A stretch of DNA of 64,000 bases from positions 186,001 through 250,000 of the forward strand of contig JACGCK010000016.1 in assembly GCA_014925825.1 (NCBI GenBank), given 5' to 3'. The stretch comes from Pholiota molesta (lineage: Eukaryota > Basidiomycota > Agaricomycetes > Agaricales > Strophariaceae). The notes beneath the pieces were generated by a model. The model was not told where the DNA came from, ran no database searches, and worked only from the letters and a program-made list of their open reading frames with translations. Below are positions 1 to 10,752 of the stretch, one piece after another; within the stretch, counting starts at the first letter, position 1, and each line of letters opens with the position of its first letter. The position numbers and the translations under genes were made by a program.

Positions 1-1846
1 AAAATTCATTCTTAGATTTCACAAAACAGTACAATCGCCTGCGGCAACACGCCGCCGTGCGTACGGGCAATGCACAGGGAACCTCAACAGCCATTGGCCA
101 TGCTAGTGTGGCGCCTTTGCCTGCTGTCAACATCCCGAAAACCGCCCACATTTCATCTTCGACATCAAAAGCTAGCAATTCAAAGGACCACACAAGCGAT
201 CAGCTTGCCGCTCTTGCAAAATATAATTCACGGCTGGCGAAGATCGATACACCATATGTCATGGGTGTCGGAGTGAACAGAAAGGTCCCAGTGCGCATGC
301 GAATATGAAGGATAAGAGTGACCGTGCTACGAACGAGCAGGTCCTTGATCCACGCACACGATTAATCTTATTCAAAATGATTGGAAGAGGCTTGATCGAC
401 GAAGTGAATGGATGTATTAGCACAGGTAAAGAGGTGAGTTCTTTATACATCCGAGATTAGGGAAATTGCTCAACCCTCTAGGCAAATGTTTACCATGCTG
501 TTACGCCTGCGGGCGGCATTTGGCGTTGAAGATCTACAAAACATCGATCCTCGTGTTCAAGGATCGCGACAAGTATGTGACTGGAGAATTTCGCTTTCGC
601 CGTGGGTATAGTCGCAACCCTCGCAAGATGGTGCGCCTATGGGCAGAAAAGGAGATGCGCAATTTGAAGCGCCTGGTCGCTGCAGGTATCCGCGCACCGG
701 ATCCCCTGGAAGTCAGAGAAAACGTCCTTGTCATGACCCTTGTGGCGATAAAGATGGCTGGTATTTATCTCGCTTTCATTGAAGGATGCAGTAGTCGAGG
801 GTATTGATTTGAAATTTCAGGGCTTCGCCTCGCATGAAAGATGCTGCTCTACCACCGTCTGAAATAAACGCACTTTACGAGGAGCTAGTCCTCGTCGTGA
901 GACGGATGTTCCATGTTTGCAAACTCGTTCACGCCGATCTATCCGAATACAACATCATGTACCACGAAGGCCATCTCTGGATCATCGATGTTTCGCAGAG
1001 CGTCGAGCACGACCACCCTTCCGCATTTGACTTCCTACGAAACGATATCAAGAATGTCGAGGATTTCTTTGGACGACTTGGAGTTGAGTGTCTGGGGCTG
1101 AGAAGGTGCTTCGAATTCGTAACGAAGGACAAATTGACAGAGGAAGAAGGCGTCAGCGACGCAGACGTGTTGAAGAAGCTCTTGGAGGAGAGGCTGAATG
1201 CGCAAGAGGATGAGGACGCGGGGGAAGACTCCCAAGAAGGAGAGAAATTTGATCGACCCAACGTTGAATCAAGCTCTCAGAAATCAAAAACAAGAGACGC
1301 AGCGCACGAAGACTCGGTTTTCATGAACTCTTTCATCCCACGGACGCTGAACGAAGTGTATGACCCTGAACGCGATGTTGAGAAACATCTCAGAGGAGAT
1401 GAACTCATTTACTCTGGTACGATTGGACTGCTGAACGCCTCCGATAAAAAGGGGAACCGCCGCGAAACAGAAGGACAAACCGGATGCAGTCGTCGAGTCG
1501 CAACCGAAAGTAAAATTCCAGAGAAAGGATGAAGAACTGGCAAGTGGAAATGAAAGTGCATCGGGGAGTGATGGCGAGGAAGAAATGAAGAGGATGACGA
1601 GGACGAGGCGGGATCGGGTGATGAAAAGAAGGCTTCATGGAAAAGAAGCCGAGAGGGCATCGGCACGAAGACAAAGAGCCAAGAAGGTAAATCCAGTCCA
1701 TTAATCTTATCATTCGTTTTTCATTTTATAACACCTTGTTCTATGCAGGAGCGTAAGAAGGCGGCCAAGGCTGAAGCGCAGGAGAGGCGGAAGAACAAGA
1801 TGCCAAAATCGGAAAAGAAACGAATTATCAAAAAGACAAAGAGCTG
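1..1846 (+). CDS. RIO1: RIO1 atypical serine/threonine kinase, 5' end missing, frame broken
   Basis: RIO1 kinases act in late cytoplasmic maturation of the 40S ribosomal subunit. The 5' end lies beyond the window; reading is already open at position 3. In order: the ATP-loop region (STGKEANVYHA, split by an intron at about 430-480), the conserved RIO1 block [19 protein letters not shown], the catalytic loop HADLSEYNI, the metal-binding [13 protein letters not shown], and a lysine-rich tail ending [10 protein letters not shown]. Introns run 761-820 and 1687-1748. The protein is not readable in one frame: one base is missing near 283, 515, 740, about 1440, about 1590 and about 1677, mostly in G or A runs. 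Domain order and both splice junctions agree with an intact gene, so consensus error is more likely than a pseudogene. Identity is certain; the exact exon phase around the breaks is not. Confidence 0.93.
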
Positions 1847-3711
1847 AATGCTGAGCATGGGGTAATCAATTATGTTTGCTATCTAGTCATACGGTACCAT
1901 TTTTTTTACTTATTTGAAGGCGAACTAAGCCCATATGCGCAAGTTTGACGAAGGCAAGTTGTATCTAAATGATTCTAAAATCTTCGCGCGCGCCACACAT
2001 GATCCAGGTTTGGTTAGTGCAACAGTGCATCAGATGAATGCCGAGCGGCCGAAGCTATATGTCAATTACTGTTGCAGACGTCTATTACACTGCGCGCTTA
2101 TGTGCATTGAGCGCTTGAGCGCTGAGCTGTGATCAGCTGGATACTGTACGTTGTGTTCAGTCTTTTCCTCCGCCTCAGAGACAGTTTCTCGACCGAAACA
2201 AAGGTCTTACACACCATAAAAGATCCTAGATACCATAAGTTTTAGAATTCGGACGCCACCGATGTTCCGCACATGAATTTGTTTGATGCGACTACAGAAC
2301 CATTTTAATCATTGGGCGAGGAAAGCTACCAGCCTCCAGGTTCAGTGCATTCCATATCCTTATTTAACCGTATCCACAATTTTGGGACGGGAGGCCCAGA
2401 CGGAATGGAAGCATATAGACCAGAGTACGTCACCGCGGTTTCCAAGCTACTTTCATGTTTCTTCAGTGATATACTTACAAAAAAATATCCTCGGTTTTCA
2501 AACAAGAGGCGATGGAATTTCTGCGTACATGCGATTGTCCGGCTGAACAGCCTGAGAAGAGGTCGGTCAGAGTTCTAGTAACACGACGATGCATTCTAGA
2601 TCATTACCGTGCAACATAGTCCAATTCAAGCCAATTCCCCGACTCTGATTTTGATCAATTGACCAATAGTGCTCCACCGCCCATGAACTCCCAGCCGACC
2701 GTCCACAAAATTCGGGTAAGAGACTAAAGAAACATACGCAGACAGCGAGTAGATAATAATCGAGTGAATAGAAATCAGCAGGGATTCAGCTTTTCAATGC
2801 CGCTCATCATGTATGTTCAAACTGAACACCATCCTCGACAGCTTGAAATATTATACCACACCGCCTTATCTCGGCGAAATGGGCCTGGGCGTCGATGCCG
2901 CACGCATCTACATCCGCACTAGCCCACGCCTGCGGTAGCACCTGGTAGCACGCGGCGGCGGGTGTATATGATACGCCCGGAGACATATCTCATACACATG
3001 ATCGTGCCGCAAATGTCCTTCCATTCGCCACTGTCCCAAACGGGCCTGATCCGCCGTCTGCCTCTCCCAGGCTCCTGGGCCACTACTATGTACGCCAGAT
3101 CAATGGCAACGGCGCGACTACGGCGGTAAAAAACCCGGGCGGCGTGCGTATGAAGGCGTGTGCGTGTGGGCTGCCTGGTGCCCAGTGCCTCCGTCCGCAC
3201 TGCCAAACCCATCGATACTACAGATCACTGCCAGAACATTGCAGTGTCTGGGCACGGCCACTTTACGCACGGTGAAAATCTTGGGAAGGAACGGCGGAAA
3301 AATCAATCAAGTGGGCAGCCCAAAAGATAGATAGATGGAAAGGTTAAACACCCGCATTTTGAAATTCCTATACAAAGATAGATGAGATGTACTTGGGTGC
3401 TGCTGCGACTACTACGTGCAAGTACATTCATGCAACAGACCTAAGTAAAAAGCCCCGCTTCCGTTCACGGATGTCATGGCTAAACACCGCCCGATCAAGG
3501 TGCTATAGAAAAGATAAGAGGAAAAAAAGAACACATGCGCCAACAGAGGCGACAGGAACAGCACCCACGGAGGTTAAACGGTGTGGGGAGCACACCAAAA
3601 TAGGCAACATATAATCCCGGAACGCCTCCCACCGCTCCCACCGCATCTGCGTACCACCTGCCGCTTTTGGCCATCATCTTGGCTAAACACCCCGTCCTCA
3701 ATAGACGTAGC
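1847..3711. other. intergenic, no recognised gene (possible coding remnant 2283-2620)
   Basis: This 1.9 kb separates the 3' ends of RIO1 and ILV3. I recognise no conserved family. On the plus strand at 2380-2620 a peptide reads FGTGGPDGMEAYRPEYVTA and, one frame over, QEAMEFLRTCDCPAEQPEK. It looks protein-like but is too broken to name and could be a decayed gene or another frame-damaged exon. Short GATA-type microsatellite tracts lie near 3325-3345. Confidence 0.3.
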
Positions 3712-6700
3712 TTAGGCGTCGGTGACGCACCCATGGCTCGCATCCGTGACGACCTTGGTGTACTTGTAGAGCGTGCCCTGGGTGTACTTGAGCGGGGGCG
3801 CGGTCCACAGCGCGCGGCGGCGCGCGAGCTCCTCATCCGAGACGCGCAGCTCAATCGTGTTTTTCACAGCGTCGACCGCGATGACGTCGCCGTCCTGGAC
3901 GAGCGCGATCGGGCCCCCGTCTTGCGCTTCTGGAACGACGTGGCCGATGCAGAATCCGTGCGACCTGAGTGGCGTATACGTTAGCGCGTGTGGAGACGAA
4001 GAAGAGAGGGAAAGAAAGAAAGAAGCCAAAATTAAGCAGGCCATCAGAAAAATGAACACAGCAATCAGAACCACACGCCGCCACGCAACGCGCAGTAAAT
4101 GAAAGAAAAAACCAGCAACGGACGGAGTAGCATGAGTAAAACAAAGGCACATTGCCACCTATTCCGACGGAGAAAAATGCGTGTTTCCCATATCACAGGG
4201 AATCAACACAGAGGCTTGTAGAACGGCGTTCCCATTCGCGCAGGGAGGAGCACGCTTTACGAATAGAAGACAGATGGATAGATGGATAGATAGATAGAAA
4301 GGTATATGGATCGAAACATAGATAGAAACACAGATAGAAGCCAGCATACGGCAAAGCCGTACAGGCACGAACAAATGAAAAGAACACGAGAAGAAAACGA
4401 CAGCACAAACAAAAACCACGACTCACCCTCCGCTAAATCGCCCATCAGTAAGGCAGGCGACGTCCATTCCGAGTCCCGCGCCCATAATGAGACTAGTGGG
4501 CTTGAGCATCTCCAGCATACCTAGCGACGAACGACGTGCAACATAGCAGAATGAATAGTCAGTCAGTTGGAATGGTCGAGAGTATCGCATAACATAACAT
4601 AAACGACGACCATGAGAAAAAAACAGAGGTTGCCGTGCCACACGCCTTCCATGCCATGCCACGCCAGAAGCCAGCAGTCAGACAGGTCATCTCAACAGGC
4701 GCTGTCTCGTCTCGTCTCGCCGCGCCGCGCCGCCCCAAAAATATGAACGCGCGGGCCAGCGAAATCCCGCCAGAGTCCCACACACGCATCGACGACACCG
4801 CTCCGCACCTCCGTGTTCCCAGCAAAAAAAGAGTCCATCCAACAACGGCCAACTCCAGCTCTGCCACACACACCCCAAAAATAGGAAAGGCACAGGACAC
4901 TCACCAGGACCGCCCTTCGGGCCCAGATATCGCAGGATGACCACGGTCTTCTCGCCTTTCTTGATCTCGCCCTGCTCGACGGCCTTCACGAACGCGTCCT
5001 CCGTATCGAACGCGCGCGCCTTGCCCACGAAGCCGAGCCCCTCCTTGCCCGTGATCTTCGCGACGGCGCCGCCGGGCGCGAGGTTGCCTTTCAGATCCTG
5101 AATAAATAACACGCAGAGAAAAAAAATGTGCAGATGGTAGGTAGTCAGTTAGCCAGTCAGTGATTATTGTCCGCGTGTAAATTAAACAGCGGCGCTTGCC
5201 AAGCACGCACCTAATATGTCCGCTCGCCTTGATCGGGTTGTTCAGCGGGCGGATGACGTCCTGGCGTGTATCGAGCTCGCCGTGCTCGTGCGTCCATCGC
5301 TCGAGGTTCTCCCCGAGCGTGCGGCCCGTGACCGTCATGTTGTCGCCGTCGATCAGCTTGTTCTTGAGCAGGAACGCGAGGATTTCTGCATGACAAAGAT
5401 AGAGGTCAAGTTAGATCGGTGGCACATTCAATGGCCGGCCCGGGGAGAGGAGAAGGATGAAGATGGAGAAAGGGGGATGAGGGAAGGGGGGAGACGTACT
5501 GGGAATGCCACCAATTTTGTGCACGTCCTCCATAACATATTTGCCGCTGGGCTTGATGTCCGCGAGGAACGGCGTGCGGTCGGACACGTTCTGGAAGTCG
5601 TCATGTCGAGCTTGATGCCGACCGAGTGCGCCATCGCGATGAGGTGCAGCACGGCGTTCGTCGAGCCGCCAAGGATCATGGTTAGAACCTACGCGAGAGG
5701 GCAAGTAGTTTAGTAGCGGTACAAACAGATAGAGGCTGGGGACTTGTGGAGGCGGGAAAAAGACTGACTATGGCGTTTTCGAATGCGGAGCGCGTCATAA
5801 TCTGGCGCGGGAGGATGTTCTTCTCGAGGAGATTGAGCATGACGGGCCACCGAGGCGCACTCGGCATGTTTCTCCTTCGACTCGGCGGGGAAAGACGAGG
5901 ACCCGGGAGACACATGCCCAGAGCTTCAATAGCGCTCGACATAGTGTTTGCGGTGTACATCTGTATCAGCCAACGGAGAAAATATAGTCAATGAATATTT
6001 ACATCGCGCCTCGAGTAAAAAGGAAGGGGACTAACACCACCGCATGCGCCGGGGCCGGGGCAGGCGTGGCGCACAGTGTCATAGCGCATCTTCTCGGCGG
6101 CAGGGTCTTGCCATCCTGCAGTATTTGCCGTACGACTGGAACGCGGACACAATGTCGAGCTGGGGCGCGCCCTCGCACGCGCCGGGCGGATGGAGCCACC
6201 ATAGACCATGAGGCCGGGGCGGTTGAGGCGACCGACTGGAGGGGTATGCGCGTATGCGTCGGCCGAAAGCACCGGAAAGAGAGGGAAGAGGACGTACGGG
6301 CGATCATGACGCCAGGCATGTTTTTGTCGCAGCCTGGGACGACGACCATGCCGTCGAGGTGGTGGCCGCCAGCGGCGGTTTCGACCTGGTCGGCGATGAG
6401 GTCGCGGGACTGCAGGGAGTAGGACATGCCGTAGGTGCCCATGCTGATGCCGTCGCTGACGCCGACGGTGCCAAACTGGTACCCGATGATGCCCGAGTCA
6501 ACGAGAGAGGCCTTGATCTCCTGGCCTAGGCCGAGGAGGTGCTTGTTGCATCTGCGAAGGAGAGTGGGTGAGCGGGGCGCGTGAGGTAGGAGGAGGGAGG
6601 GACGGTGCGCACGGGTTGCCCTCGTACCTGCAGGCGGGGGGGGCGGGTGAGTGACAACACGGAGAAAGGGTGGGAAGACGCACCAGACGCTGCCGACACC

Positions 6701-6937
6701 GACCATGGGCTTGTTGAAGTCGTCGTCGGTGGAGATGCCGTCGGTGGCATAGAGCATGGCCTGGGGCGGTGAGTCGATGCGGGGAAGGGCGAGGGCTGGG
6801 ACGGACCTGACTGGCGCCCTGGTCCTTGGGCTGGGTGATGGCGCGGGAGTAGCGGTTGAGGACGGGCTTGTCACGACATGGCGCTGCGGTGGAGAAGCGC
6901 GGATTAGGCGCCGGCGGGCGAGTGGTGTGGACGACAT
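3712..6937 (-). CDS. ILV3: dihydroxy-acid dehydratase, mitochondrial
   Basis: DHAD is an Fe-S enzyme of mitochondria that dehydrates 2,3-dihydroxy acids to 2-keto acids, the third common step of valine and isoleucine synthesis. Eleven exons: 6807-6937, 6684-6760, 6613-6627, 6298-6551, 6036-6235, 5769-5960, 5500-5688, 5211-5385, 4905-5097, 4427-4520, 3712-3964. Visible motifs: [27 protein letters not shown] and CPGPGACGG (cluster cysteines), [17 protein letters not shown] and the C-terminus NGCVTDA-like HGCVTDA. The start gives a short Arg/Ser-rich leader fitting mitochondrial import. Exon lengths become in-phase only after adding one base in exons 1, 7 and 8 and three in exon 5; exon 6 carries a compensating pair. 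Repaired length is about 592 residues, normal for the family. Exon 3 is only 15 nt. The two introns nearest the 3' end (384 and 462 nt) are far longer than the others. Confidence 0.95.
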
Positions 6938-7125
6938 GAGGGACCAGCGCTTAGCGGGCGGGAGGAAGAAAAAGGTGGGGTCACGTGGTGATCGGTGATC
7001 GGGTGCAGATCTGGAAGACAAATAGGAGGGCAGGCTGAAAGAAAAGGCCTCGACATATATGAGATCTCCGCGCGGAAGTAGATGATGAATGTGTTCAGCA
7101 GCAAAAATCTGTCTGCACCTCCTCC
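6938..7125. promoter_or_regulatory. divergent promoter, ILV3 / Zn2Cys6 gene
   Basis: Only 188 bp separate the two start codons, so both genes must share regulatory DNA. It contains TCACGTG at 6981-6987 (Cbf1/bHLH-type core) followed by a direct repeat GGTGATC. I see no perfect Gcn4-type TGASTCA site here. Confidence 0.5.
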
Positions 7126-8493
7126 ATGGACGCCCACGACGAGGACGAGGCGCGCCACAGCTCCCTCCCCCGCAGCCTCATCCCCCACCTCTACCGCCAC
7201 CCCCCCTCCAGCACTCGCACCACCCTCTACGAAGACCCCCCACCCACCGCCCCCCTCCCCCCCGCAGCCCCCCCTACGCCCTTCCCGCGCTCCCCCGCCC
7301 CCCGCGCACCGCCTGGGGCGAGGGCGAGGCCGGGCCTCCTCGCTGCTCCCCTTCCCCCCGCCCCGCGACACCGCTACCGCCGCGCCGCCGCCAGTCTCTC
7401 CCCGCGTCTCACCCCGCATCCCGATCCGTTCGCCAGGCCGTCGTCTATTTACGACCATGACGCGCCTTTCGGCCATGCCGTAAGGCGTGATTCCGACCGG
7501 GACCCATCCTATCCCATCTTCCCCGGCCGCCCCGTCCACACCCACCCTGGTATGTCGCCGCCGCTGTCTCATCTCCGTCACCTCCGTCCAATCATGTTTT
7601 AAAATAGCCCAGCCCTACTATCCACAGCAGTCCTACTCGTCCAACGACCTTCTCCTCCCTCCGGACGACGACGATTCCCATTTCTCGTTCAGACACGACA
7701 CGTACCCGCCCTATATCTCCGTCGCCAATCTCTCCCTTCGCTCTCCGCCACCCACCCATTTCAGGAGCCCCGCTAGCACAGAAGGCGGCAGCGGCTCGTA
7801 TGCCTACCGCTCGGACTCATACGCCGAAAATCTCACCAGCAACGACGAAGGGCCCTCACGGCCGAACAAGCGACGACGCGCAGAGTCTCTGCAGGAAACT
7901 ACACCCAGAAAGCAGTCCACTCCTAGAAAAACGGCGGTGGCATGCAACTTCTGCCGAGGCAAGCTTTCTATATTTACATCGACATACTTTCCCGGGGATG
8001 ATAACATTGATCTCGGAATGTCCTGTTAGGTCGTAAACTACGCTGCGACGGCCAGAGACCCGCATGTCGCACTGCACTGCGCGCAAGATCGACTGCGAAT
8101 ATGTCTCAGCACCGAAGCGGCGAGGGCCTGGCAAAGCCAAGATGGGCAGCCGGCCCAAGAAAGCGGCGCCTCGCTCCTGGAAGCTTCAGGCTCGAGCTCT
8201 AATAATACTACTAGTAATATCAATCCACCAGAACGGCTGATCGCCCGTCTAGCGCCGTGCTGCCTTCTTCGTACGAGCTCGCCGCACAGGCCCCCGAGAT
8301 GCGCTCCTACACGCACGTCATGTCGCTCGACACGCTCGACACGTTCTCCTTCCAGCCGGCCGCACCAGCGCCACGCTATCCGTCGGCTGCAGACCCGGAG
8401 ATGATGATGAGGGAATATTACTCGCGCACACGGAGGCCCCGGAGACGGGAAACAAGCTCAGAAGATCGGTCGGGAGCTGAAAGGAATGAATAG
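7126..8493 (+). CDS. Zn2Cys6 zinc-cluster protein 1
   Basis: Fungal-type binuclear zinc cluster protein, presumably a DNA-binding transcription factor; targets unknown. Exons 7126-7549, 7608-7958 and 8030-8493. The N-terminal ~300 residues are Pro/Ser/Asp-rich and disordered-looking, followed by a basic stretch and the cluster [19 protein letters not shown] plus C-X2-C-X6-C, giving exact CX2CX6CX6CX2CX6C spacing once one missing base near 8073 is allowed. The intron inside the cluster (7959-8029) uses a GC donor (AG|GCAAGC) and a TAG acceptor. A further frame change near 8170-8220 links the cluster to a C-terminus ending DRSGAERNE. The intron sits at the same codon and phase as in both clusters of the gene at 10.7-12.3 kb, so the genes are related. 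C-terminal exon phase is uncertain. Confidence 0.8.
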
Positions 8494-9082
8494 AAAGATG
8501 TGTACGGATCATAAGGCTCCTCCGGCGCGTTCACACCAACTCTAAGCCCTCCCACGCCGCGCGTCAGCGCCGTCTGCCCGCGCGTCGCAGGCACCTCATT
8601 TGCGCCGATGGTGGCTCCGCTGCGTCGGCCAGTGGTGCTGATGGCTGGATTGTGCTTTTTGATTCGGTGCCTTCCCCACATTCATTCCTCCATGTCCGCC
8701 AATGACAGATCCTCCTGGCGTTCTCGTTACGTATTATCGTTGCTATCCACTCTTTTCTTAGCGGGTTACATGCGCTCTTCGGGCGCATACCGACCGCTCC
8801 CACGATATTTGTACCCTACTTCCTGGGGGCGGGCAGAGGGCTGGAGGCCATAGAGGACGGTGTAGATAGACTAGTAGTACGAGTAATGTAGCGTAGGTGC
8901 GGGCGTGGACGGCGGGTGGCCGCCGCTGGTGAGCACGAGGCACGGACGGAGGAGGAGGAGCAGAATAGGACCTTGAATTGTTCCGATTGGCTCGGTGGGA
9001 ATTAGCGAGAAACGGTTCTCGCATCAGTTTTGCGAAAGCGCTTGTGCGTGCGGGCCATCCTGCTTTCCCCGTCGTCCTCCCC
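8494..9082. other. intergenic
   Basis: About 590 bp between the zinc-cluster gene and the septin-like GTPase. No conserved reading frame seen; the segment presumably holds the 3' UTR of one gene and the promoter of the next. Confidence 0.5.
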
Positions 9083-10692
9083 ATGAACACCAACGACCGC
9101 CGCCTTCGCCACGACGACGGCGACCGGTCCATTCTCCACCCCCCCGGTAACGTCTACCCGCCGCCCTCCTCCCAGGTCCGTGCACCCACAGCGTCCATGC
9201 CACCCGCTCACCCCCCACAGACACCCCGCAGCTCGAGTTCAACCTCCTCGTCGCTGGCTGCAGAGGCGGTAAGTCCGTGCGGCGCCCCGCCCGCGCCCTT
9301 TTCTCCGTCCTGCCCCGTGCTCACTTTCCTGCCCACACACCGCTGCGCTCGGATCAGGCAAAACCTCCTTCCTCCGCCTCCTCCTCGACACCAGCGTCGT
9401 CTCGCCCAGGACCACCAAGGACCAGCTCGCGTCCGTCGCAAAGTTCGTCCAGGGCTCCAGCGGCCACACCTCCTACATCCGCTCCGCCTCCGTCGACATC
9501 AACTACGACCACGACGGCGCGCAGAAGACGCTCGGCCTCTCGCTTATCGACACCCCCTCTCTCGACTTCAAGGACGACGTCGCCGCGGAGCGCATCCTCT
9601 CTGAGATCGTCCACCATATTGACGCACGCTTCGCCGAGGGCGTCGAAGATGTAAGGCGCCTATTCCATTGTACAGCCTCCCCCCATCTCCCGCTAACGTA
9701 ACCCCCCGTTCCACACAGGAGCGCAAGGCCAAGAGCGGCTATCGCTACATCCACCTGTACGTCTCCCCTGACCCCACCCGTGTATTTAGAACACCGACCG
9801 CTCATATGCTTCCTCTGCTTTTCCATCATGTTCTAGGTGCATCTACTTTCTGGATCCGGACCAAATCGTCCCGCCCCCAGTCCCGGGCCCGCACGTCCCG
9901 CCCATTCCCCGGACCCGCACCACCAGCTTTTCGCAGCCCGACCACGAGCCCGTGATCCTCGAGCCGCCGGTGACCACCAACCCGCTCCTCGCGCCCCGCC
10001 CGACCCTTCCGGTAGCCGACATTGCCGCGATCCGGCGCCTCTCAGGGCGCGTCAACGTCCTCCCCGTCATCGCGCGCGCGGACATCCTCTCCAACGACCG
10101 CCTGGCCGCGGTCAAGCTCGCCATCCGCCACGACCTCGCCAACGCGGGCATTGGCTTCGGCATCTTCGACACCGACCAGCCGATCGGGCAGCATGCGCAG
10201 GACGAGATGGGCGGGGGAGGGGGCAGGCCGGAGTCGGCGAATGGGTACGGGGCGCATGGGCCTAATGGAGGCGCTGCGGCCGCGATTATGAACAACAGCT
10301 CCCCGCCGACCTCGCCGACCTCGCCCCCGCTGCTCCGTTGCCCTATGCGCTCATTTCGCCGGACATGTACTCGCACAGCGACGGCGTCTCCAGAAGACTG
10401 CCGCGCGGCATGAGCTGGTGCAACAGTACGCTCCGTCTACTTCTAATCATTATCCCATGTCATCCCATTTTCCGCGCGGCAAGTTCGTGCGGTCGTACCG
10501 CTGGGGAAATCTGGAGTGCTGGATGTCGCCCACACTGACTTTGTCCCCCTCCGCAACGCCATCTTTCATCACATGGAAGTGCGTCAATTTGGCTTTTCTA
10601 ACTTTGTCGCTCTGATCAGCTCTGATTGTCTTTTTTTGATAGACTTTACAGCGCTATACACAGATGTACCTATTCGAAAAGTTCCGGCTGGA
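9083..10692 (+). CDS. septin-like P-loop GTPase A
   Basis: Septin-family G domain protein; septins are filament-forming GTPases, but these divergent fungal members have no assigned role that I know of. Exons: 9083-9175, 9221-9270 approx., 9358-9650, 9719-9756, 9837-10578, 10643-10692. Order of motifs: FNLLVAGCRGGKTS (P-loop region), LSLIDTPSLDF (switch II/G3), YIHLCIYFLDPDQI, then RVNVLPVIARADIL (G4, AKAD-like) and the septin-type tail TLQRYTQMYLFEKFRLE. Frame changes: one missing base after the 9220 acceptor, one near 10333, one near 10519. The P-loop reads one residue short of GX4GK[ST], right at an intron, so it may be damaged or mis-spliced. The C-terminus is unresolved: the frame runs to 10990, overlapping the next gene, or splices into it at 10693/10770. 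It is a paralogue of the gene at 12.7-14.9 kb with shared intron positions. Confidence 0.75.
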
Positions 10693-10752
10693 GTACCACC
10701 ACAACCGCCCCTCGCCCATCATTCTATTTCTCACATACAACACCTGCCCTCT

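Noticed and set aside
2283..2620. A named enzyme fragment
   Set aside because: The translated peptides look protein-like, but I could not match them to a family with confidence, so only a possible remnant is noted.
7082..7483. Pro/Arg-rich alternative frames and the 225-codon antisense frame over the first exon of zinc-cluster gene 1
   Set aside because: GC-rich sequence keeps several frames open; only the frame that splices into the zinc cluster is supported.
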